9,411 nucleotides of DNA from Chlorobiota bacterium (GTDB taxonomy: Bacteria; Bacteroidota; Bacteroidia; Bacteroidales; B39-G9): contig DAOVJU010000092.1 in NCBI GenBank assembly GCA_030632095.1, positions 1-9,411 on the forward strand, in the 5' to 3' direction. A program made the translations under genes and the position numbers. Within the stretch, counting starts at the first letter, position 1; each line of letters opens with the position of its first letter. Below are positions 1-5,339 of this stretch, piece after piece. The notes under the pieces were generated by a model. It ran no database searches and was not told where the DNA came from. It saw nothing but the letters and a program-made list of their open reading frames with translations.

Positions 1-94
1 AGAAAACGCGTGCCAGGCCAGTGCGGCCGTGGCTGGCCATGGCGATCAGATCGACGTTCTCGCTTTTGGCCGTTTCGAGAATTGTCGTAACAAC
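1..94 (-). other. GC-rich universal-stress-protein fragment joined in frame to pepD
   Basis: These bases, read on the minus strand, encode VVTTILETAKSENVDLIAMA followed by SHGRTGLARVF. That is the late UspA-family signature: a helix ending in DLIxMxSHGRTG, whose glycine-rich part contacts nucleotide in family members. GC is 54 of 94 bases (57%), and third codon positions are mostly G or C (GCC, CTG, ATC, GGC, CGC). The neighbouring pepD sequence is strongly AT-rich. The switch falls after the pepD HGP codons at 95-103. The likeliest reading is an assembly chimera at a contig end; a real recombination event is less likely. Confidence 0.75.
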
Positions 95-505
95 CGGCCC
101 GTGTTCAACATCAGTTGCAGTTAGAATTGCCATTTGGGCAGCTACTCCAATACCATCATCACCTCCCAGGGTCGTTCCTTTTGCTTTTACCCATTCACCA
201 TCAATATATGCCTGTATAGCATCTTTGTCGAAATCAAATTCTACATCACTGTTTTTCTCGCAAACCATATCAATATGGCTTTGAAGAATAACGGGCTTAA
301 GTTTTTCTTTTCCTTTAGTTGCCGGCTTTTTTATAAGTACATTTCCTATTTCATCACGTTTTATTTCAAGTTTATTCGATTTACCAAATTTTATCAGGAA
401 GTCAATAATTTTCTCTTCTTTTTTTGATGGCCTGGGCACTTTTAATATGTCATCAAAGTATTTCCAAACAGCATTTGGTTCAAGTTGGCTCATTTGTTTT
501 TTCAT
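1..505 (-). CDS. pepD: Cytosol nonspecific dipeptidase (PepD, M20 family), 5' part only, chimeric at the window edge
   Basis: This is the N-terminal part of an aminoacyl-histidine dipeptidase (M20C), a cytoplasmic zinc enzyme that splits dipeptides. Read on the minus strand from the ATG at 505, residues 9-40 carry the typical start LEPNAVWKYFDDILKVPRPS followed by a KKEEK helix. The first metal motif is SHIDMVCEKN, with His77 and Asp79. The second is GGDDGIGVA, with the bridging Asp at 116/117. A second ATG at 493 (MSQLEP...) is equally possible; neither has a clear ribosome binding site. The frame stays open to base 1. After His135-Gly-Pro137, where PepD should continue toward its DEETG motif, the protein instead reads as the C-terminal part of a universal stress protein (VDLIAMASHGRTGLAR). 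The PepD identity is firm for residues 1-137; the rest is foreign or an assembly artefact. Nearly all of the catalytic and lid regions are missing. Confidence 0.88.
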   Translation of the reverse strand, partial: MKKQMSQLEPNAVWKYFDDILKVPRPSKKEEKIIDFLIKFGKSNKLEIKRDEIGNVLIKKPATKGKEKLKPVILQSHIDMVCEKNSDVEFDFDKDAIQAYIDGEWVKAKGTTLGGDDGIGVAAQMAILTATDVEHGPVVTTILETAKSENVDLIAMASHGRTGLARVF

Positions 506-525
506 GTTTTGATATGTTTTTTTGA

Positions 526-533
526 CAAATTTA
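526..533 (-). promoter_or_regulatory. Possible -7 promoter element for pepD (TAAATTTG)
   Basis: On the minus strand this reads TAAATTTG, a full match to the Bacteroidetes -7 consensus TAnnTTTG. It lies about 20 nt before the ATG at 505 and 32 nt before the ATG at 493. The resulting leader would be very short, which slightly favours the 493 start. I see no TTTG -33 partner at the expected 19-21 nt spacing. Confidence 0.35.
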
Positions 534-588
534 ATAAATACGCTTATTTATTGATTATTTATTAAAACTAAATTAGCAAGAAATTTAA

Positions 589-828
589 ATCTTACTTTGT
601 AATTTTGATTTATTTGCAATTCATGAAATTGATATCGTTTTCTTTTTTAGAGATTCACTGGGTAAGCATCCGCATGAACCTGACATTGCAATGCTTATGC
701 GAATTTGTGATGTGCATAATGTTCCACTGGCTACAAATCCGGCTACAGCGGAGTTGGTGCTTAAAGGATTTTTAAAAATAGTTTTAATACTTTTGTTTCA
801 AATAATGCTAACTAGTTTCCCAAAATAA
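589..828 (+). pseudogene. mgsA: Methylglyoxal synthase remnant, 5' end missing
   Basis: An open stretch bounded by stops at 586-588 and 826-828 encodes, from about base 628, IDIVFFFRDSLGKHPHEPDI followed by AMLMRICDVHNVPLATNPAT and AELVLKGF. This is the C-terminal part of methylglyoxal synthase, which converts dihydroxyacetone phosphate to methylglyoxal and phosphate. The PHEPD motif holding a conserved catalytic-region His and Asp is intact, as is the ATNPATA segment. Roughly the first 90-100 residues are absent, including the GGDQQ-type loop with the essential Asp, and no usable start codon precedes the similarity. After about base 771 the frame runs on into a hydrophobic tail before its stop. 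GC is 48 of 100 bases over 661-760, above the flanks. The segment therefore looks like the dead 3' end of a lost gene and should not be functional. Confidence 0.8.
788..795 (+). promoter_or_regulatory. Possible -7 promoter element for the AlbA_2-domain gene (TACTTTTG)
   Basis: TACTTTTG matches TAnnTTTG and lies 43 nt before the ATG at 839, in the tail of the mgsA remnant. No -33 TTTG at correct spacing is visible, so this rests on the -7 match and position alone. Confidence 0.33.
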
Positions 829-838
829 ATATGAATTA

Positions 839-1507
839 ATGGGTAGTTCGTATATAATTAAATTAATAAGTAAGGGAGAAGGTCAAAACCTGGATTTTAA
901 ATTTGAAATTAATGATTCAAAAAAAATTGCCCGTTCATTATCTGCATTTGCTAATACTGATGGTGGAAAACTTTTAATTGGTGTTAAAGATAATGGTGTA
1001 ATTACCGGTGTAAGATCAGATGAAGAATATTACATGCTGGATGCTGCAGCAAAATTATATTGCAAACCTGAAATAAAATTCACAATTAAAAATCACAATA
1101 TTGATGGAAAAACGGTAGTTGAAGCTTATATTCCTAAAAGTGGGGATGGCCCGTATTATAGTAAAAATGAAGAGGGGAAATGGATGATATATATTCGAAA
1201 AGACGATCAGAATTTATTGGCTAACAGTGTACTATTAAAAGTATGGAAAAAAGAAAAACGGAAAAAGGGCATATATCTGAAGTATACAAAAAAGGAGAAG
1301 GCCTTATTACATTACCTTTTGAAGAATAAAACAATTACATTATCAAAATATGTAAAACTTGTTGGTATTCCGCGTAAAGTAGCTGAAAACGTAATTGTTA
1401 ATATGATTGTCCTTAAAATTATTGAAATGATATTAACTGAAAAGCAAGTTTATTATCAATTACTTCCGGATGCTGAAATTGACAATGAACAATTTAATTT
1501 AAAATAA
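839..1507 (+). CDS. AlbA_2 (Schlafen-type) domain protein with C-terminal winged-helix-like region
   Basis: This 222-residue cytoplasmic protein carries an AlbA_2/Schlafen-type domain, annotated as putative ATP-binding. The signature is GEGQNLDFKFE (residues 13-23), then AFANTDGGKLLIGVKDNGVI (36-55). These match the family pattern ExxxLEFK followed by AFANTxGGxLxxGVxDxG; here LEFK reads LDFK. A lysine/arginine-rich stretch (about 136-144) links to a C-terminal region (about 148-210) that looks like a winged helix, suggesting nucleic-acid contact. The length suits the short members of the family, which lack the longer helicase-like C-terminal parts. Their cellular role is not established; some are annotated as transcriptional regulators. 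The ATG at 839 is chosen because the ATG at 831 meets a stop at its third codon. It is followed 28 nt later by the YgjV-like gene, so the two are probably cotranscribed. No signal peptide or membrane segment is seen. Confidence 0.8.
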   Translation: MGSSYIIKLISKGEGQNLDFKFEINDSKKIARSLSAFANTDGGKLLIGVKDNGVITGVRSDEEYYMLDAAAKLYCKPEIKFTIKNHNIDGKTVVEAYIPKSGDGPYYSKNEEGKWMIYIRKDDQNLLANSVLLKVWKKEKRKKGIYLKYTKKEKALLHYLLKNKTITLSKYVKLVGIPRKVAENVIVNMIVLKIIEMILTEKQVYYQLLPDAEIDNEQFNLK

Positions 1508-1535
1508 TTAATACACAAGAGAATTACAAATTAAC

Positions 1536-2171
1536 ATGACCATGCTCGAAATTATTGGATATGCAGCCTCAATAATAATTGCTGTTTCAATGCTAATGAA
1601 TTCCATTATTAAACTACGTTGGATTAATTTATTTGGAGCTGCATTATTCTCAACTTATGGTTTCATTATAGGTGCTCTCCCTGTTGGTTTCCTTAATTTA
1701 TTTATTGTTTCAGTAGATATTTATTATCTTATAAAAATCTATTCCAGGAAAGAATACTTCAGAACAATTGATGTACGAAGCAATAACAAATATCTGTTAG
1801 CTTTTCTCAAATATTATAGAAGTGAAATAAATAAATTCTTTCCAGGATTTGAATATAAACCAGAGTTGAATACAGTTAGTTTTTTCGTGCTTAGGAACAT
1901 GGCAGTAGCGGGAATAATCCTGGCGCATGAAATAGAAGAAAAAACCTTGTTTGTTGGATTGGATTTTGCTGTCCCACAATACAGGGATTTCAAACTGGGA
2001 AACTATATTTATGTTAGAAGCGACAATTATTTTTCTCAATTGGGCTATGAGAAGATATGCACGAAATCCAGAAGTAAAAAGTTTACGAAATACATAAAAA
2101 GAATGGGATTTAAGGAGGAAAACATTAAGAGTGAGGTTTTATTCGCTAAAAAATTGAAGACTAATAACTAG
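1536..2171 (+). CDS. YgjV-like inner-membrane protein with C-terminal GNAT-like domain
   Basis: This is a 211-residue protein with two parts. Residues 4-22, 29-47 and 49-68 are three closely packed hydrophobic segments resembling the N-terminal half of the YgjV inner-membrane family. They end at a positively charged Lys/Arg stretch, which would leave the rest in the cytoplasm. Residues about 76-207 are soluble and resemble a GNAT acyltransferase fold: a strand at 113-130, a second at 137-146, then VPQYRDFKLGNYIYV (146-160), which resembles the acyl-CoA-binding motif A (R/Q-x-x-G-x-G). After it come a QLGYEKI segment and a terminal strand, VLFAKKL. No substrate can be named. The alternative start at Met3 (1542) is possible. 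The stop TAG at 2169-2171 lies inside the left end of the inverted-repeat element that follows, so the last residues may be set by that insertion. It is probably the second gene of a two-gene operon. Confidence 0.65.
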   Translation: MTMLEIIGYAASIIIAVSMLMNSIIKLRWINLFGAALFSTYGFIIGALPVGFLNLFIVSVDIYYLIKIYSRKEYFRTIDVRSNNKYLLAFLKYYRSEINKFFPGFEYKPELNTVSFFVLRNMAVAGIILAHEIEEKTLFVGLDFAVPQYRDFKLGNYIYVRSDNYFSQLGYEKICTKSRSKKFTKYIKRMGFKEENIKSEVLFAKKLKTNN

Positions 2172-2287
2172 TGTCATGTCAGACGTATAATGTCAAAAGT
2201 CAAATGTTATATGTAATACAAAATCAGGTAAATAATAATATATTTGACATGAAATATTTGACATCTGACATTTGACTTAACACTAGT
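2167..2287. mobile_element. MITE-like element with imperfect terminal inverted repeats, about 120 bp
   Basis: The ends are perfect 8-bp inverted repeats, ACTAGTGT at 2167-2174 and ACACTAGT at 2280-2287. The similarity continues inward: bases 2178-2206 match the reverse complement of the right arm at about 19 of 29 positions, both arms carrying repeated TGTCAAA/TTTGACA words. The middle (about 2211-2240) is AT-rich and non-coding. The size, long imperfect inverted ends and lack of an ORF fit a small non-autonomous transposable element. ACTAGT is itself palindromic, so the exact ends and any target duplication cannot be fixed here. The element begins within the final codons of the YgjV-like gene and ends 17 bp before the hydantoinase start. 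Confidence 0.6.
2239..2246 (+). promoter_or_regulatory. Possible -7 promoter element inside the MITE-like element (TATATTTG)
   Basis: TATATTTG matches TAnnTTTG and points toward the hydantoinase gene, whose ATG is 58 nt downstream. No clear -33 element is present. If active, the mobile element would supply the promoter of the gene next to it. Confidence 0.3.
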
Positions 2288-2304
2288 ATTTATAAGAGTT
2301 TGAA

Positions 2305-3624
2305 ATGGATACTATTTTAATTAAGAATGGTGCTATAGTTAATCATAATGAAACTTATGTTTCAGATATATTAATTCATAATGATAAAATAATTGAAATA
2401 GGAAATTCAATTAATATTAATAGCAAACATAAAACAATTGATGCAAAAGGAAAATATATATTTCCTGGTGGAATTGATCCGCATGTTCATATGGAATTAC
2501 AAACACCGTTTGGTAAATCCTCTGATAATTTTATGACCGGATCTTTAGCTGCGATAGCAGGAGGAACAACAACTATAATAGATTTTGTTACCCCTGAAAA
2601 AGAGCAATCATTAATAAAAGCATTAAAAAGCAGGAGAGAAGAAGCCGCGAAAAGTAAATGTGATTATTTATTGCATATGAGTATAGTTGACTGGCATAAA
2701 GGTATTGAAGATGAGATTATTCAATGCATTGAAAATGAAGGAGTAAAATCTTTTAAAGTTTATATGGCGTATCAAAATTCCGTAGGGATTGATAATGAAA
2801 CGCTAGAAAAAACCTTGCATTTTTTATCAGATAAAAACGTTATTGTATTGGTCCATTGTGAGATAGGTGAAATAATTGAGAAGTTGAAAAAAGAATTCCT
2901 GTTAGAAAGAAAGAATAGTGCGAAATATCATCCTTTGTCAAGGCCTTCGGTTGCCGAATATGAGGCAGTTAAGAAAATCATTCAATTGTCTGAAAAAACA
3001 AATTGTCCGGTTTATATTGTTCATACATCAACTGAAATGGCAATTAATGAGATACGCAAAGCTCAAAAAGATGGAATTGAAGTCTATTCCGAAACATGCC
3101 CACATTATTTGGTTTTGGATGATTCTGCATATGAACATGAAAATGAAAAAGCTATCAATTTTATAATGAGTCCTCCATTAAGAAAAAAAACAGATCAGGA
3201 TGCTTTATGGGAGGCAATATCGGATGGTGTAATTCAAACTATAGGAACCGATCATTGTCCGTTTAACACAATTCAAAAAAAATACGGACTGAATGATTTC
3301 ACTGAAGTTCCGAATGGAGCAGGAGGAGTGGAGCACAGATTAGAAATACTCTTTAATAAAGGTGTGAATACCGGAAAAATTTCATTAGAAAAATTTGTTG
3401 AAATAACTTCGTATAATCCTGCCAAAATATTTGGCTTATCAACCAGGAAAGGTGTTATTGAAGAAGGATACGATGCAGATATTGTAATTTGGGATACAAA
3501 TAAAACAAAGATAATTTCATCTGAAACTCATAAGCAGAATTGTGATTTTAATATTTATGAAGGGATTCATGTAAAAGGAGGAGTTGAGTTGGTGATTTAC
3601 AACGGAAATATTGTTAAAATCTGA
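2305..3624 (+). CDS. hyuA: Dihydropyrimidinase / D-hydantoinase (cyclic amidohydrolase, HyuA-like)
   Basis: This 439-residue cytoplasmic enzyme of the amidohydrolase superfamily hydrolyses the ring amide of dihydropyrimidines, hydantoins or related cyclic ureides to carbamoyl amino acids. The whole binuclear metal site is present: His60 and His62 in GIDPHVHME, the carboxylated lysine Lys151 in SFKVYMAY, His184 in VLVHCE, His240 in YIVHTS and Asp316 in IGTDHCPF. The residues that hold the ring in characterised hydantoinases are also recognisable: Tyr156, Ser289 (IMSPPLR) and Asn337 (PNGAGG). Length and motif spacing match the family, so it should be active. Allantoinase is less likely because the Tyr/Ser/Asn set and the DPHVHME context fit dihydropyrimidinase better, but the natural substrate is open. 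It is on the plus strand with its own leader. With ygeW and ygeY downstream on the other strand, a role in anaerobic purine or ureide breakdown is a reasonable inference. It is separated from those genes by the AbiE cassette. Confidence 0.9.
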   Translation: MDTILIKNGAIVNHNETYVSDILIHNDKIIEIGNSININSKHKTIDAKGKYIFPGGIDPHVHMELQTPFGKSSDNFMTGSLAAIAGGTTTIIDFVTPEKEQSLIKALKSRREEAAKSKCDYLLHMSIVDWHKGIEDEIIQCIENEGVKSFKVYMAYQNSVGIDNETLEKTLHFLSDKNVIVLVHCEIGEIIEKLKKEFLLERKNSAKYHPLSRPSVAEYEAVKKIIQLSEKTNCPVYIVHTSTEMAINEIRKAQKDGIEVYSETCPHYLVLDDSAYEHENEKAINFIMSPPLRKKTDQDALWEAISDGVIQTIGTDHCPFNTIQKKYGLNDFTEVPNGAGGVEHRLEILFNKGVNTGKISLEKFVEITSYNPAKIFGLSTRKGVIEEGYDADIVIWDTNKTKIISSETHKQNCDFNIYEGIHVKGGVELVIYNGNIVKI

Positions 3625-3650
3625 AAGGTTTTGAATCCTTTTAAGTTATA

Positions 3651-3715
3651 ATTGTTTAATTAAAATAAACAAATATGTATAGTTTTAGTAAACAAAAGTT
3701 TTATATATTTGTTTA
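3651..3715 (+). promoter_or_regulatory. abiE operator/promoter region with four TAAACAA-type half-sites
   Basis: A perfect 11-bp inverted repeat, TAAACAAATAT at 3666-3676 and ATATTTGTTTA at 3705-3715, brackets a further direct copy, TAAACAAA, at 3689-3696. A fourth, inverted copy (ATTGTTTA, 3651-3658) lies just upstream. TATATTTG at 3704-3711 fits the Bacteroidetes -7 element and overlaps the right half-site, 23 nt before the abiEi ATG. AbiEi-type antitoxins are known to bind inverted repeats in their own promoter and repress it. Direct autorepression by occupying the -7 box is the natural reading here. Confidence 0.6.
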
Positions 3716-3734
3716 GAAATACAATATTAGACAA

Positions 3735-4445
3735 ATGAACTTTTTAACTTTTCAACGGAAATTAGACGAATTTGAACTGGAAATATTTACTATACAAGAT
3801 GTAACTAAAATCACAGATCAAACTAAAACAATCACGCGTGCTACACTTTCAAGATGGGTAAAAGAGAATAAGCTCTACAGAATAAAAAAAGGATACTATT
3901 CATTAAGAAACATCGATTCTAAATTTCAATTACAATGCCTGTACAGTGAGACATACATTGGTATAAACAGCTCATTAGAATATTATGGCAGTACAACCCA
4001 ACGTTTTACAAATTTAGATCTTATCAGTAAAAAAATTCTGCATAAACAAACGGTAAGAGATACAGTAGTTAATTTCCATAAAATCAAAGAAAAACATTTT
4101 TTTGGTTTTGAAAAAGTACTTGTTAATAACACATGGGTTTTTATCTCATCAATTGAAAAAACACTTATTGACTGCATTTATTTTTCTTCAATTGTATATT
4201 TAACAGAAATCAGCGATTTTATAAAAAAAGTAAAAAATGATATTGATGTGAGCTTATTATTAATTTATTTGAATAAAATAGACTCTTCAATATTAAATAA
4301 GCGAATTGGATATTTGTTAGAATTACAAGGTATCTTGTTAAAAAACATCTCAATAAATAGCAAATATGAAAAGTTGAATAAAAACTTAAGTGAAGAAGGA
4401 ATAAAAAATAAGAAATGGAAATTAATAATTAACGAAGAATTATGA
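3735..4445 (+). CDS. abiEi: AbiEi-type antitoxin and transcriptional regulator (type IV toxin-antitoxin)
   Basis: This 236-residue protein is the antitoxin half of a type IV toxin-antitoxin/abortive-infection pair. Residues about 15-58 form an N-terminal winged helix: TIQDVTKIT, then a TRATLSRWVKENKLYRIKKG segment ending in YYSL, the usual AbiEi pattern of a recognition helix followed by a basic wing. A conserved middle region follows, including YIGINSSLEYYG (79-90). The segment around 130-146, with VFISSIEKTLIDCIY, matches the SxEKTLxDxxY motif common in these antitoxins. In characterised AbiE systems the antitoxin represses its own operon and counteracts the toxin without forming a stable complex. 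The gene is preceded by a multi-site palindromic operator and followed after one base by the AbiEii gene. Exact subfamily is uncertain because these proteins diverge quickly. Confidence 0.8.
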   Translation: MNFLTFQRKLDEFELEIFTIQDVTKITDQTKTITRATLSRWVKENKLYRIKKGYYSLRNIDSKFQLQCLYSETYIGINSSLEYYGSTTQRFTNLDLISKKILHKQTVRDTVVNFHKIKEKHFFGFEKVLVNNTWVFISSIEKTLIDCIYFSSIVYLTEISDFIKKVKNDIDVSLLLIYLNKIDSSILNKRIGYLLELQGILLKNISINSKYEKLNKNLSEEGIKNKKWKLIINEEL

Positions 4446-4446
4446 A

Positions 4447-5202
4447 ATGGAAAAAATTGAACTAAGATCATACGTATCAAAATTAGGCTACAATTTAGGA
4501 CAATTAGAACTTGATTATTATCAACACTATATACTAGCCAGATTATTTGAAAAGTTCAATACAATTTATTTTAAAGGTGGGACTTGTTTACAAAAATGTT
4601 ATGGAATAAAAAGATTTTCCGAAGATTTGGACTTTAATTATGTTGATATTGATATAGCTAAGTTAATATCATTTATAGAGAAATTATTTGATACAAAGAT
4701 TGTTGATTTTTATGAAACAAAATTCGGTATTACTTTTAGTATAAGGTTTAAAGGTATTCTATATGAGGGAAGTCCTTTATCTATGTGTAAAATTTCTTTT
4801 GACTTTAGAAATAAAGAAGTGTATAACAAACCACTAAAAAAAATGATTAGGCCAAGCTATAAAGATTTACCAAATTACTTTCTTCTGGCACTTAATGAAG
4901 AAGAAATACTTGCAGAAAAAATACGTGCAATATTTACAAGGTATAAAGCAAGAGATGTTTATGACCTGAATGAATTATTGTTAAACGATGTACCTATTGA
5001 TTTTGAACTTGTAAATGAAAAGCTAAGAACATATAATAAAACATTTGAAATTGAGGAATTTAAGGAAAAGCTGGAAGAAAAAAGAAGCATATATGATGAA
5101 GAAATGAAAAGACTCACACCAATTTACAATGACTTTGATACTTGCAAAGAAAAAATTATAGAAGAAATGGAAAAAATAATAAAAAAAGAGCTGGAAAAAT
5201 GA
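4447..5202 (+). CDS. abiEii: AbiEii-type nucleotidyltransferase toxin
   Basis: This 251-residue nucleotidyltransferase-fold protein is the toxin of the type IV pair. The catalytic signature is intact: FKGGTCLQKCYG (residues 42-53, with Gly44-Gly45-Thr46 as the nucleotide-binding turn), then RFSEDLDF (56-63) with the metal ligands Asp60 and Asp62. A third acidic strand is KISFDF (Asp119). EILAEKIRAIFTRYKARDVY (153-172) matches the conserved AbiEii motif containing the essential Lys (Lys158) and the RDxYDL segment. Related toxins add nucleotides to tRNA acceptor ends and so block translation, but the target of this one is unknown. A charged helical tail (about 200-251) is rich in Lys and Glu. 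The start lies one base after the stop of the antitoxin gene, implying translational coupling. No residue loss suggests decay. Confidence 0.85.
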   Translation: MEKIELRSYVSKLGYNLGQLELDYYQHYILARLFEKFNTIYFKGGTCLQKCYGIKRFSEDLDFNYVDIDIAKLISFIEKLFDTKIVDFYETKFGITFSIRFKGILYEGSPLSMCKISFDFRNKEVYNKPLKKMIRPSYKDLPNYFLLALNEEEILAEKIRAIFTRYKARDVYDLNELLLNDVPIDFELVNEKLRTYNKTFEIEEFKEKLEEKRSIYDEEMKRLTPIYNDFDTCKEKIIEEMEKIIKKELEK

Positions 5203-5208
5203 ATCCCT

Positions 5209-5250
5209 GCATAGAGTGCATCCTATGCCCCAGTTGGTGTTATCACCAAC
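5209..5250. repeat. Two tandem hairpins downstream of abiEii, REP-like
   Basis: The first stem-loop is GCATAG (5209-5214) with CTATGC (5223-5228) and an 8-nt loop. The second is GTTGGTG (5233-5239) with CACCAAC (5244-5250) and a 4-nt loop. They lie four bases apart and neither is followed by a T run, so they are not ordinary terminators. Two adjacent short hairpins fit a REP-type palindromic unit or the trimmed end of a mobile element. Copy number elsewhere cannot be seen from this window. Confidence 0.5.
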
Positions 5251-5278
5251 AGGTATAAATCATGCTGAATATTTGTAA

Positions 5279-5311
5279 AAATCCCAAAGGTTTCAAAAAC
5301 CTTTGGGATTT
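5279..5311. terminator. Bidirectional intrinsic terminator between abiEii and ygeW
   Basis: A perfect 15-bp stem (AAATCCCAAAGGTTT at 5279-5293 with its complement at 5297-5311) closes on a 3-nt loop. Short T runs follow on both strands: three T on the plus strand and five on the minus strand. It sits between the convergent abiEii and ygeW genes, 28 nt beyond the ygeW stop, so it can end both transcripts. Outer CTGAAT/ATTCAG (5265-5270 and 5321-5326) can extend the structure. Confidence 0.88.
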
Positions 5312-5339
5312 AGCATAATCATTCAGGTTTAATAAATAA

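Noticed and set aside
21..427. Plus-strand open frames opposite pepD (87 and 97 codons)
   Set aside because: They overlap a clearly recognisable minus-strand PepD reading frame and their translations match no protein pattern; they are antisense shadows.
839..2171. AlbA_2 protein plus YgjV-like protein as a new defence system
   Set aside because: Only two genes, no nuclease, sensor or phage-related partner beside them, and the neighbouring AbiE pair is separated by the hydantoinase gene; no evidence links them.
2168..2286. Repeated TGTCAAA/TTTGACA words as a CRISPR array
   Set aside because: The copies are short, irregularly spaced and arranged as inverted arms of one element, not direct repeats with spacers.
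3624..3641. AAAGG/CCTTT hairpin after the hydantoinase stop as a terminator
   Set aside because: Only a 5-bp stem with an 8-nt loop and no T run; too weak to call.
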